A stretch of DNA of 7,834 bases, taken from contig DAOVJK010000134.1 of NCBI GenBank assembly GCA_030673265.1, forward strand, positions 1-7,834, written 5' to 3'. Under the pieces are notes generated by a model. That model did not search any database and had not been told where the DNA came from. It saw only the letters and a program-made list of their open reading frames with translations. Position 1 is the stretch's first letter; each line of letters opens with the position of its first letter. A program made the translations under genes and the position numbers. Positions 1 to 6,723 of the stretch are shown piece by piece. The stretch is from Pseudomonadota bacterium (GTDB lineage Bacteria; Desulfobacterota; Desulfobulbia; Desulfobulbales; JAGXFP01).

Positions 1-26
1 ATCATTAAAATCATTATCCGCTTCAT
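1..26 (-). CDS. 5' end of an unidentified gene (truncated by window edge)
   Basis: Only the start is visible: an ATG at 26-24 followed by an open frame reading MKRIMILM and then Ile or Met. A strong purine-rich ribosome binding site (GAGAGG, six bases upstream) supports it as a real start. The short basic, then hydrophobic N-terminus could be a signal peptide, or the first beta strand of a Rossmann-like protein such as the reductase CbiJ, the one corrin-ring step missing here. Eight residues cannot decide between these. It lies on the same strand as the cbi genes, 183 bases beyond the cbiH stop, and seems to have its own promoter, so it may or may not belong to the operon. Confidence 0.45.
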
Positions 27-29
27 ACC

Positions 30-38
30 CCACCTCTC
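30..38 (-). promoter_or_regulatory. Strong ribosome binding site for the gene at the left edge
   Basis: The minus strand reads GAGAGGTGG just before the ATG at 26. The GAGG core matches the 16S anti-Shine-Dalgarno sequence and leaves about six bases to the start codon. It is the strongest site of this kind in the window and is the main evidence that a gene begins here. Confidence 0.5.
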
Positions 39-57
39 TTCTTGATTATTAAAAATA

Positions 58-75
58 TTCCCCCACCATCGGGAA
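58..75 (-). terminator. Weak candidate intrinsic terminator or attenuator
   Basis: On the minus strand TTCCC and GGGAA form a five-base-pair stem around an eight-base loop, followed at once by TATTTTT. It lies 135 bases past the cbiH stop, so it could end the cbi transcript. It is also downstream of the candidate promoter at 128-158 and upstream of the gene start at 26, so it could act as an attenuator instead. The stem is short, so the call is weak. Confidence 0.22.
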
Positions 76-127
76 AGTCCGAACACCATCAAGTAGTCAC
101 GCCCCCCTTCTCTCACATCAAACAGGC

Positions 128-158
128 ATAATATGACTCACATATGGCCACCGGTCAA
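128..158 (-). promoter_or_regulatory. Candidate sigma70-type promoter with embedded inverted repeat
   Basis: On the minus strand there is a -35-like TTGACC (158-153, five of six matches to consensus). Two possible -10 boxes follow: CATATT at a 17-base spacing (135-130), or TATTAT at 19 bases (133-128). Transcription would start near 120 and give a leader of roughly 95 bases before the ATG at 26. A perfect inverted repeat, ATATG-N5-CATAT (131-145), runs from the -10 box into the spacer, where a repressor could sit. This is inference from consensus matching only. Confidence 0.35.
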
Positions 159-209
159 TAGTGCCCTGCGGAGAACCTAAATACCTGAGCTGATGATCCA
201 AACTAGCTC

Positions 210-980
210 TTACAATTCATATTTCCGGGCATAGCCTCTGGGGGTTACCATCACATCCTGCCAGAGATAAGTCTGGGAATTACCAATGATTACTGTAGAT
301 TGCATGCCAACATCACAACTAAGCAGCTCCTCAAGAGTGGTTAATTCGATCTTTTCATTCTCCCGGGTAGCCGCCGTGACGATCCCGACCGGCGTCTGCC
401 CACCCCGCTCGGCCATGATAATCTCACGCGCCTTGGTCAGTTGTTCAACCCGCTTTTTTGATCTGGGATTATAAATGACAATCACAAAATCGGCCATCGC
501 GGCTGCCTCAAGCCTTTTTTCAATGACCGGCCACGGAGTCAGGAGATCAGAGAGACTGATCGCGGCAAAATCGTGCATCAGCGGTGCACCAAGCCGGGCC
601 GCGCAGGCATTGAGAGCAGCGATGCCCGGAACCACCTCAACCGCAATCGCCTGACCATGGGCCCGGACCATCTCATAAACCAAGCCGGCCATGGCGTAAA
701 TACCGGGATCACCACCGCAAACCAGCGACACGGTCCGGCCGGCCGCGGCCAGGTCAATAGCCTTACCGCAACGGTCAACCTCCTTCATCATCTCCGACGA
801 CATTACCTCTTTGCCGGCCAGCAGCTCCGGGATCAGATCAAGGTAAGTCCGGTAACCGACGATAACGTCGCTCTTTTGAATGGCCGTCTGGGCGGCCTGG
901 GTCATATGATCTAGATGACCGGGACCGGTGCCGACAACATATAATCGGCCACCACCACTGCCATTGTGACATTCTTCCAT
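210..980 (-). CDS. cbiH: Cobalt-factor III / precorrin-3B C17-methyltransferase CbiH
   Basis: CbiH transfers methyl from S-adenosylmethionine to C17 of cobalt-factor III and drives the ring contraction that gives cobalt-precorrin-4. It is a soluble class III (tetrapyrrole) methyltransferase of 256 residues, normal for a single-domain CbiH/CobJ. Visible motifs: GTGPGHLDHMT at 17-27, VCGGDPGIYAMAGL at 87-100, the PGIAALNA segment at 118-125, the family-typical HDFAAISLSDLLTPW at 136-150, YNPRSKKR at 170-177 and a C-terminal VTPRGY. There is no ferredoxin-like extension of the kind seen in some CbiH60 proteins. The ATG at 980 is the only start codon ahead of the GTGPG motif and has a good ribosome binding site. 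It lies 70 bases inside cbiG in another frame. Residues 1-10 are Gly-rich and probably not conserved. It is the last recognised gene of the operon. Confidence 0.96.
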   Translation of the reverse strand: MEECHNGSGGGRLYVVGTGPGHLDHMTQAAQTAIQKSDVIVGYRTYLDLIPELLAGKEVMSSEMMKEVDRCGKAIDLAAAGRTVSLVCGGDPGIYAMAGLVYEMVRAHGQAIAVEVVPGIAALNACAARLGAPLMHDFAAISLSDLLTPWPVIEKRLEAAAMADFVIVIYNPRSKKRVEQLTKAREIIMAERGGQTPVGIVTAATRENEKIELTTLEELLSCDVGMQSTVIIGNSQTYLWQDVMVTPRGYARKYEL

Positions 981-1921
981 TTTTTCTTCCTGATAATTAG
1001 TTGTCCGGTTTGCGCAGCCAACAGGGCTGCCGGTTCAGCAACCCCCTGCGCCCCTGTAGCCTTCATCACAGCATCGGAATACGACACCCCCGACACCTCG
1101 TTTAATTGTTGTTTGCTGAAAAATTCCAGTGGCCAATTGTGCCGATCAGCAAAAGCGAGCAATCCCTCTTCATCGCTTTTCAGATCAATGGAGGCCAGCC
1201 CTTTGATTGATTGCAACGCCAGAGAGTGGCTGACCAGCAGTTCCGTGAGGGACTCTTCAATCTCCTGCCAGGGAGTGCCCCGGTTGCAACCGATGCCAAT
1301 CACCAGCTGCGGCGGATGCAGCAGCAGCCGGTCGGGCGCAAAATCCGTCCTGGCAGAGATAATGATCTGGGCCGCCTCGGGACCATTGATCGCCCGAAAA
1401 TCCTCGGGCAAAACGCCGCCAACTTCCGAGAAGACCCTAATTTCACCCAAAGCAACCAGCTGACCACTGGCCCGGGTTAACTGCGAGCTGTCAGAAACCG
1501 CCAGATGCTGCTGCCGGACCCACAGGTCGAGTGCGGTCAAACCGAGGGTGTCCGAGGCCGTGGTAATCACTGCCTGACCGCCGGTGATGGCGGCAGCTTC
1601 TTTAGCAAGGCTATTGCCGCCGCCAAGATGGCCGGACAACAGACTCACCGCAAAACGGCCCAGTTCATCCATGACCACCACACAGGGGTCGTGCCGCTTA
1701 TCCAGCAGGAGCGGCGCGATGGACCTGACGACGATGCCCGTGGCCATCACACAGACAAAACCGCTGTAATCAGCCCAGGACCTGGCCAGTTTATCGGCAA
1801 CCGGCAGATTTTCAGCCAGAAATTCCGCCCCCGGCAGGCTTTCAGCCAGACGCTGGCCCAGACTGCGGCCACCCGGCGTCAGTGCCAGTACTCCGATCCG
1901 TCCTGTCTGCTCCGCCGCCAT
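911..1921 (-). CDS. cbiG: Cobalt-precorrin-5A hydrolase CbiG
   Basis: CbiG opens the delta-lactone of cobalt-precorrin-5A and releases the two-carbon fragment as acetaldehyde to give 5B. It is a hallmark of the anaerobic pathway. With ATG at 1921 it has 336 residues, close to the usual length of about 350. The N-terminal and central part carries ATGIVVRSIAPLLLDK (60-75), SGHLGGGN (96-103) and ITTASDT (119-125). The C-terminal CobE-like domain carries GIGCNRG (209-215), VAEPAALLAA (294-303) and the closing strand WKNVTMAV (315-322). About 14 residues after that strand are an unusual tail that overlaps cbiH. A TTG at 1927 in the same frame, overlapping the cbiF stop, would add two residues. I prefer the ATG, two bases after the cbiF stop, although no strong ribosome binding site separates the choices. 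The tight joint implies translational coupling to cbiF. Confidence 0.95.
   Translation of the reverse strand: MAAEQTGRIGVLALTPGGRSLGQRLAESLPGAEFLAENLPVADKLARSWADYSGFVCVMATGIVVRSIAPLLLDKRHDPCVVVMDELGRFAVSLLSGHLGGGNSLAKEAAAITGGQAVITTASDTLGLTALDLWVRQQHLAVSDSSQLTRASGQLVALGEIRVFSEVGGVLPEDFRAINGPEAAQIIISARTDFAPDRLLLHPPQLVIGIGCNRGTPWQEIEESLTELLVSHSLALQSIKGLASIDLKSDEEGLLAFADRHNWPLEFFSKQQLNEVSGVSYSDAVMKATGAQGVAEPAALLAAQTGQLIIRKKKWKNVTMAVVVADYMLSAPVPVI
986..991 (-). promoter_or_regulatory. Ribosome binding site fixing the cbiH start inside cbiG
   Basis: The minus strand reads AGGAAG, then five A, then the cbiH ATG at 980. The site lies within the cbiG coding sequence and argues that cbiH is initiated independently, despite the 70-base overlap. 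Confidence 0.6.
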
Positions 1922-1923
1922 TA

Positions 1924-2721
1924 TCAACCGTTCCCGTTAGAGCCCTTAGCGTTGTCCCGGTAACCGTGGCGAAATTCCGCGTCATAAAGCTTGGAATATA
2001 CGATCGGGTCACCGTCCCGGAAAACCTCACCGACGGCAATGATCGCCGTTTTGGTGATTCCGGCTTCCTGGATTTTTCCGGCTATATCAGCAAGGGTCGC
2101 GCGAATGACCTTCTGTTCTGGCCAGCTGGCCTTCTCAATCACCGCCACCGGGGTGGTGTCCGGATAACCGCCAGCCAGAAGATCACTGACCACTTCAGCA
2201 ATCATCCCCACCGACAGCAGAATCAACATGGTGGCCCGGTGTTCCGCCAGCAGACGTAAATTCTCCTTCTCCGGCACAGGGGTCCGACCCGCCCGCCGGC
2301 AGATAATAACCGTCTGGGACACCTCCGGCAGAGTCAGTTCAGCCTGGAGCGCGGCTGCGGCCGCAAAGACGGAACTGACACCGGGCACCACCGAATAGGG
2401 GATCGCCAATTCAGTCAGTTTAACCATCTGCTCTTTAATGGCGCCGAAAATTGCAGGATCGCCGGTGTGGAGGCGCACCACCTTCCTGCCTTGCTGCCAG
2501 TGCTTGGCCATTAAGTCGACTATTTCATCCAGGTTCATGCCCGCCGAACTGTGGACCTCCGCCGCCAGATCACGAACAAGAACCTCCGGGACCAGACTAC
2601 CCGCATAAACCACCAGATCAGCTTCCGCCAAGAGCCGCTGCCCCTTAACTGTGATCAGATCGGGGTCTCCGGGACCGGCGCCGACAAACCAGACAGGATT
2701 TTCCATTTTGCTTATACTCAT
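1924..2721 (-). CDS. cbiF: Cobalt-precorrin-4 C11-methyltransferase CbiF
   Basis: CbiF methylates C11 of cobalt-precorrin-4 using S-adenosylmethionine, giving cobalt-precorrin-5A. It is a class III tetrapyrrole methyltransferase of 265 residues, typical for CbiF/CobM. Key motifs: VGAGPGDPDLIT at 13-24, VVRLHTGDPAIFGAI at 81-95, VVPGVSSVFAAAA at 111-123, and the subgroup-specific PEVSQTVI with GRTPVPE at 132-151. The ending SKLYDAEFRHGYR (243-255) is also a CbiF signature. The start ATG overlaps the cbiL TGA as ATGA, the classic coupled junction. An internal ATG five codons later (2706) would also keep the whole fold, and neither has a clear ribosome binding site. The last ten residues are a Gly/Asn-rich tail that is probably dispensable. 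Confidence 0.97.
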   Translation of the reverse strand: MSISKMENPVWFVGAGPGDPDLITVKGQRLLAEADLVVYAGSLVPEVLVRDLAAEVHSSAGMNLDEIVDLMAKHWQQGRKVVRLHTGDPAIFGAIKEQMVKLTELAIPYSVVPGVSSVFAAAAALQAELTLPEVSQTVIICRRAGRTPVPEKENLRLLAEHRATMLILLSVGMIAEVVSDLLAGGYPDTTPVAVIEKASWPEQKVIRATLADIAGKIQEAGITKTAIIAVGEVFRDGDPIVYSKLYDAEFRHGYRDNAKGSNGNG

Positions 2722-3443
2722 GATTTTCTGACTATGATCGTTGAAAAATAATGGGGCTCCGGGGCGGATAGCAGATGCCTGCCCTTGGTAATCCGTTGAC
2801 CACTTTGACTGGAGCGTTCCACCAGAACCGCATGCTCAAGCAGATCCATTTCCCCGAGAAGCGCCAAGACCCGGTCCATCACCCGATGGACCTTCATCAA
2901 CACAATGGTGTCAAACTGCTCAATAATTCCCTGCAATCTGCCGTTTTCAAAGGTGGCCGGGATGACCACCAGGCGCTCATTGCCCAGGCAGAGCGGCTGC
3001 CCCGCGGCGGCGGCCGAGGCGCCAATGGCCGAGACCCCTGGGATTATTTCGACATGGAGATCCGGGACCTGCGCCAACAGGGTTTCACAGACATAAAAGC
3101 CGGTGCTGTAGATGGCCGGATCGCCAAGGGTCGGGAAGGCAACATCGTCACCCTGCCTGATCCTAACCAGAATCGCTTCGGCGGCCTGACGCCAGGCTTC
3201 GGCTACCTCCGGATCGGGAGTCTCACCCCGATGGATCCTCTTCATCGGGAAATAATGGTTCATTACCTCCTTGCCGCCACTATCAACCACCGGTTCAACA
3301 ATAGCCAGAGCAGTGCTCTCACCATCCTGATGCCCGCGTGGGACAAACCAGACCGGACTCTCCCGCAAGATCCGCGCCGCCTTCATGGTAACGAGCTCCG
3401 GATCACCGGGACCAACCCCAATCACAAAAAACCTTCCTGCCAT
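2718..3443 (-). CDS. cbiL: Cobalt-factor II / precorrin-2 C20-methyltransferase CbiL
   Basis: CbiL adds the C20 methyl group to cobalt-factor II, the first committed step of the corrin branch. The 241-residue protein is of normal length for CbiL/CobI. Motifs: VIGVGPGDPELVT (7-19), the long charged insertion around GHQDGESTA (37-45) and HYFPMKR (63-69), then FPTLGDPAIYSTG (103-115), EIIPGVSAIGASAAAAGQPL (132-151), and IVLMKVHR (180-187). The FPTLGDPxxYST form separates it from CbiF and CbiH. The ATG at 3443 follows AAGGA by nine bases. It is the first gene after the 287-base repeat-bearing gap, so it may be read through from cbiET or from an internal promoter. The AT-rich stretch at 3453-3472, just upstream, contains TATAAG and TAATAT but no convincing -35 box. 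Confidence 0.96.
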   Translation of the reverse strand: MAGRFFVIGVGPGDPELVTMKAARILRESPVWFVPRGHQDGESTALAIVEPVVDSGGKEVMNHYFPMKRIHRGETPDPEVAEAWRQAAEAILVRIRQGDDVAFPTLGDPAIYSTGFYVCETLLAQVPDLHVEIIPGVSAIGASAAAAGQPLCLGNERLVVIPATFENGRLQGIIEQFDTIVLMKVHRVMDRVLALLGEMDLLEHAVLVERSSQSGQRITKGRHLLSAPEPHYFSTIIVRKS

Positions 3444-3474
3444 CGTCCTGATTCCTTATAAAAATATTAAAGAT

Positions 3475-3607
<133 letters not shown>

Positions 3608-3638
3608 GGAGTCTTCTCACTTACCAAGACGTTCACCT

Positions 3639-3652
3639 TGTGACTTGTCACA
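3639..3652. promoter_or_regulatory. 14-base palindrome TGTGACTTGTCACA, operator-like
   Basis: TGTGAC and GTCACA are perfect inverted arms around two bases. The half-sites resemble those bound by CRP/FNR-family regulators, but the TGTGA to TCACA spacing is four bases and not the six of classical CRP sites. It sits about 195 bases upstream of cbiL. Function is inference; it could be chance or a small hairpin. Confidence 0.25.
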
Positions 3653-3656
3653 TTTC

Positions 3657-3674
3657 TACCATCTTTTGATGGTA
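3657..3674. other. Perfect hairpin in the cbiET-cbiL gap
   Basis: TACCATC and GATGGTA pair perfectly over seven bases around a TTTT loop (AAAA on the transcribed minus strand). No T tract follows on the minus strand, so it is not a convincing intrinsic terminator for cbiET. It could stabilise or pause the transcript between the two halves of the operon. Confidence 0.5.
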
Positions 3675-3730
3675 TGCCGAGTGTCTAAAAATTTACTACA
3701 ACTCAGTAGCTCTGATTTCTTCCAACGCCA

Positions 3731-4942
3731 TCAAACTTCACCGACGAAAATCGTTATGGGGTTAAAGACCTTTTCCCGGCCATCCTCCCCATAACGTTTT
3801 ACGTTTATTTCACTGCTCCAGACCCGCAGACCAAGATCTCGCATAAGCTGCGGCGCCTCGGTTCTGGTTTTCTCAATGACCGCATTAACCACGATCCTGC
3901 CGCCCGGCGCCAACCGCCTTACCGCCGCGGCGGCAACCTCCGCCAAACAGCCGCCGCTGCCGCCGATGAAGACCCGGTCCGGACTCGGCAAACCACTAAA
4001 AACATCCGGAGCCGGACCTGGAACCGGCCGCACGTTATAGGCCTGATATTTGCGGATATTAGCCTTGATGTTGGCCAGTTGCTCCTCGCTCCGCTCAATA
4101 GCATAGACATAACTCCCCGGACATAAACGGCTTGCCTCAAGAGAAACCGAACCGCTGCCGGCCCCGACATCCCAGAGGATATCATGGGGGGACAGACGCA
4201 GATGATGCAGGGCCGCCGCCCGAACCTCATTTTTGGTAATCAGACCGCGGCTATGACAGATTTCATCTTCCTGCAGACCCAAAATACCACCCCCGGCAAC
4301 CGTACCGGATGGTCGCTTGAACAACATCAGATTAGGATCAACAAATTGCTGCCCGGCGATTTCGGCCAGCCTGCCTTGCACGTAGCGCTCCTGCTTACTG
4401 CCTAAATTTTCACCAACCATAATAGAACATTCAGCCAACAGCTCCTGGTCCTCAATCTCGAGACAATAGTCGACAATCATCCCGGCCAGACGGTCGGGGG
4501 AATTGGCCCGGTCCGTTAAAACCACCGCCTTGCCGCCCTGCAGCAAAATCGGCACAACATGGGCCGAGTCCCGGCCATGCATACTGACAAAACGGGCATC
4601 ATCCCAGGCTTCATTGAAATGGGCGCAGAGCAATTGCATGGCCGAAAAAGCCGGGTAAATCCGCACCCGATCACGACCGAATTTTTCAATCAGGGTCCGG
4701 CCAATCCCGAAAAAAAGCGGGTCGCCACTGGCCAGCACCCCGACATCACCCTGCTCGCTCCGTTCGCTAACGGCCGCCAGCATCCCTTTCACCGGCGCAA
4801 CGGGTAAAATCACGGCCTCGAAACCATCTACCAGGGAACGGAAACGGCTGGAGGCAACGATGACCGGGCAATCGGCCAGAATAGCCCGATGTTTGCCGGT
4901 CAAACCGTCCGGGCCTATCCCTATGACATGTATTTCAGACAC
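3731..4942 (-). CDS. cbiET: Fused cobalt-precorrin-7 C5-methyltransferase / cobalt-precorrin-6B C15-methyltransferase CbiET
   Basis: This 403-residue protein joins two enzymes that act one after the other, like CobL of the aerobic route. The N-terminal half (about 1-205) is CbiE, a class III methyltransferase for C5, with GIGPDG (8-13), LASGDPLFFGIG (70-81) and YPAFSAMQLL (96-105). The C-terminal half (about 230-403) is CbiT, a Rossmann methyltransferase that methylates C15 and decarboxylates the C12 acetate. It shows GLITKNEVRA (233-242), the S-adenosylmethionine motif I LWDVGAGSGSVSLEA (256-270) and DRVFIGGSGG (322-331). Both halves look complete. The start is a GTG overlapping the cbiD stop by eight bases and backed by AAGGTGG. 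No ATG precedes the GIGPDG motif. The gene is followed by the 287-base gap before cbiL. Confidence 0.97.
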   Translation of the reverse strand: MSEIHVIGIGPDGLTGKHRAILADCPVIVASSRFRSLVDGFEAVILPVAPVKGMLAAVSERSEQGDVGVLASGDPLFFGIGRTLIEKFGRDRVRIYPAFSAMQLLCAHFNEAWDDARFVSMHGRDSAHVVPILLQGGKAVVLTDRANSPDRLAGMIVDYCLEIEDQELLAECSIMVGENLGSKQERYVQGRLAEIAGQQFVDPNLMLFKRPSGTVAGGGILGLQEDEICHSRGLITKNEVRAAALHHLRLSPHDILWDVGAGSGSVSLEASRLCPGSYVYAIERSEEQLANIKANIRKYQAYNVRPVPGPAPDVFSGLPSPDRVFIGGSGGCLAEVAAAAVRRLAPGGRIVVNAVIEKTRTEAPQLMRDLGLRVWSSEINVKRYGEDGREKVFNPITIFVGEV

Positions 4943-6026
4943 TAATTACCACCTTGCTATTACTGGCCACCAGATAGACGGTTACCGGCAAGCCACTCAT
5001 CTTTTCGGCGTACTCTTTAGCCTTCAGGCAAACTTTCTCGATCAGATCACCTCGATCAAGATCCTTCAATCTTTCATAAATTTCACGGGCGGTATTTGCA
5101 TCGGCCAATTTCTCCAGCAGATCACTGTCCGCCCCCAGTCGGCCAAGCAGTTCAAGGCAGCCGGACACCTCAAGGGCTCCGTGCCGCACGTGGGTTTGCG
5201 GGGTCTCCAGCGCCGCCTTCATGATCTTGGCCCACATCCCCGACAAATGGATCTTCTTGAATCCCCCAAGTTTTGCCGCCCCAAGGGAAAAACCAAGATA
5301 ATCGCCCATCATGGCATAACCCTCCTCCGGCAGGGCAAGGAGACCCTGCACGGCCCGTTCCGAGGTCCGGCCGGTGGAGAGGACAACTTCCTCCAAACCG
5401 GCTTCCCGGGCCACGGCCATCGAGGCCTCGATCGTGGCGGTCCAGGCCTCAGCCGAAACCGGCCTGACAATCCCGGTAGTGCCGAGAATCGAGAGCCCAC
5501 CAACAATCCCGAGCCGGTAATTCAAGGTTTTTTCGGCCAGCTTCTCCCCATCGACAACCGATATGGTCACCTCCAGTTGTCCTGAAGGTTCAGACTCTGC
5601 CAGTACTTCTGTTACCGCCGCCCTGATCATCTGTTGCGGCACCGGATTAATCGCCGGCTCACCAACCTCTACCGCCAGTCCCCGCTTGGTAACCATACCG
5701 ACTCCAGAGCCACCCAGGAGGATAATCCGCTCACCCCCAACAACTCCGGAAGCAGCTGCCCAACCAACATACGCAACAATCTCCGCGCCATTGGTCACAT
5801 CAGGGTCATCACCAGCATCTTTGATTATTGAGGCCCGCACCCGATCCTTCTCAGCCCGGCAGCTATGCACGGTAAACCAGACCCGGCTGCCATCGGGGAA
5901 AGGGATCTCAACCTGATCGTCTGCCTGCCCGGTCAGCAGCAAGCGGACCGCCGCCTTGGCCGCTGCCGCCGAACAGGCGCCGGTGGTGTAGCCCGACTTA
6001 AGTTTTCTATTACGTTTGGCAACCAT
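4935..6026 (-). CDS. cbiD: Cobalt-precorrin-5B C1-methyltransferase CbiD
   Basis: CbiD methylates C1 of cobalt-precorrin-5B in the anaerobic pathway and is unrelated to the class III corrin methyltransferases. The 363-residue protein has the usual length. Family motifs run in order: SGYTTGACSAAAAKA (11-25), KDAGDDPDVTNG (69-80), LGGSGVGMVTKRGLAV (104-119), GEPAINPVP (122-130) and GLSILGTTGIVRPVS (177-191), followed by STGRTSER (217-224) and GDYLGFSL (241-248). The ATG at 6026 gives a ten-residue basic lead before the first motif. Only a weak GAAAAG stretch precedes it. It follows cbiC after 45 bases that contain a hairpin, and overlaps cbiET by eight bases. CbiD is one of the best markers that this is the early-cobalt route. 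Confidence 0.98.
   Translation of the reverse strand: MVAKRNRKLKSGYTTGACSAAAAKAAVRLLLTGQADDQVEIPFPDGSRVWFTVHSCRAEKDRVRASIIKDAGDDPDVTNGAEIVAYVGWAAASGVVGGERIILLGGSGVGMVTKRGLAVEVGEPAINPVPQQMIRAAVTEVLAESEPSGQLEVTISVVDGEKLAEKTLNYRLGIVGGLSILGTTGIVRPVSAEAWTATIEASMAVAREAGLEEVVLSTGRTSERAVQGLLALPEEGYAMMGDYLGFSLGAAKLGGFKKIHLSGMWAKIMKAALETPQTHVRHGALEVSGCLELLGRLGADSDLLEKLADANTAREIYERLKDLDRGDLIEKVCLKAKEYAEKMSGLPVTVYLVASNSKVVISV
4948..4955 (-). promoter_or_regulatory. Ribosome binding site that decides the GTG start of cbiET
   Basis: The minus strand reads AAGGTGGT inside the last cbiD codons, five bases before the GTG at 4942. With no nearby in-frame ATG, this supports the GTG start and the eight-base overlap. 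Confidence 0.6.
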
Positions 6027-6060
6027 AATCTTTTCGAAGTTCTGGTTTGAATAATAGCCG

Positions 6061-6078
6061 GGAGTAAACTGCTACTCC
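6061..6078 (-). other. Hairpin spanning the cbiC stop codon
   Basis: On the minus strand GGAGTA and TACTCC pair perfectly over six bases around a six-base loop (GCAGTT). The cbiC TAG (6074-6072) lies in the structure. No T tract follows, so it is not a standard terminator. It sits in the widest spacer of the upstream half of the operon (6027-6071) and could affect mRNA decay or cbiC-cbiD coupling. Confidence 0.45.
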
Positions 6079-6707
6079 TGCGCAGCCAGCCGAAGTAAGG
6101 CATTAACAATGGCCGCCGCCACCGGGCTCCCGCCCTTCCTGCCCAGGGCCGTGATATGGATGTATTCCTTTTGGGCGAGCAGCTCTTTACTTTCCGCCGC
6201 ATTGACAAATCCCACCGGCACCCCGACAATCAGATCCGGGGCGGGTACTATCCCAAGATCAATCAATTCCATGACTTTAAGTAAGGCTGTGGGCGCGTTG
6301 CCAATGGCGACAATGCCGATATTTTCGAGCAGCCCCTGCTCAATGGCAACTTCCGATCTGGTTTTACCCTCACCTTTCGCCCGGGCCGCCACCTCGGGAT
6401 CCGCCACCTTGCAGACCACCTTGCCGCCCCATTGTGACAGAATATTTCGGCTCACCCCGGCGGCGGCCATATTGACGTCGGTCAGGATATTCTTGCCAGC
6501 CCTGATCGCCGCCATGGCAACAGCAACCGCGTCTACCGAAAAACGAAGATTATCGGCAAAGGAAAAATCGCCGGTGGCATGGATAACCCGCCGCACCACG
6601 GCAAATTCCTCGGGCGGATAGCTGGTCGGCCCCAGCTCCTCGGTAATGATCCGGAAACTTTCCGCCTCGATCTCTGCCGGTTTTACCTGTTGTATCTGCA
6701 CATCCAT
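6072..6707 (-). CDS. cbiC: Cobalt-precorrin-8 methylmutase CbiC
   Basis: CbiC moves the methyl group from C11 to C12 of cobalt-precorrin-8, forming cobyrinic acid. The 211-residue protein matches the family length. The catalytic histidine is in RRVIHATGDF (39-48) at position 43, the number known for the equivalent CobH. Other conserved blocks are LTDVNMAAAG (75-84), GNAPTAL (136-142), VGVPVGFVNAAESKE (161-175) and GRKGGSPVAAAIVNALL (189-205). The ATG at 6707 is preceded by AGGTGA at a six-base spacing, so the start is secure. It begins 16 bases after the cbiA stop and is followed by cbiD. Nothing suggests truncation or transfer. Confidence 0.97.
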   Translation of the reverse strand: MDVQIQQVKPAEIEAESFRIITEELGPTSYPPEEFAVVRRVIHATGDFSFADNLRFSVDAVAVAMAAIRAGKNILTDVNMAAAGVSRNILSQWGGKVVCKVADPEVAARAKGEGKTRSEVAIEQGLLENIGIVAIGNAPTALLKVMELIDLGIVPAPDLIVGVPVGFVNAAESKELLAQKEYIHITALGRKGGSPVAAAIVNALLRLAAQE

Positions 6708-6713
6708 ATTAAA

Positions 6714-6719
6714 TCACCT
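6714..6719 (-). promoter_or_regulatory. Ribosome binding site of cbiC
   Basis: The minus strand reads AGGTGA six bases before the ATG at 6707. It lies in the 16-base spacer between the cbiA stop and cbiC and fixes the cbiC start. Confidence 0.65.
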
Positions 6720-6723
6720 GTCC

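Noticed and set aside
27..209. Cobalamin riboswitch in the region after cbiH
   Set aside because: I looked for the conserved B12-box and core segments on both strands and found no convincing match. The GGCCACC and GGGCAC stretches lack the surrounding conserved elements.
911..952. CbiG C-terminus as a frameshift mutation
   Set aside because: The CbiG frame keeps the family-typical closing strand (WKNVTMAV) beyond the A6 run, and cbiH has its own ribosome binding site. A natural overlap therefore explains the data better than a broken gene.
3657..3674. Intrinsic terminator after cbiET
   Set aside because: The stem is perfect, but no T tract follows on the transcribed strand. A second weak stem near 3695-3708, followed by a T-rich stretch, has only four base pairs.
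4860..5585. Long plus-strand open frame opposite cbiD and cbiET (also 2775-3461 opposite cbiL, and 966-1463 opposite cbiG)
   Set aside because: These are antisense shadows of strongly conserved minus-strand genes in GC-rich sequence. Their peptides show no recognisable motifs.
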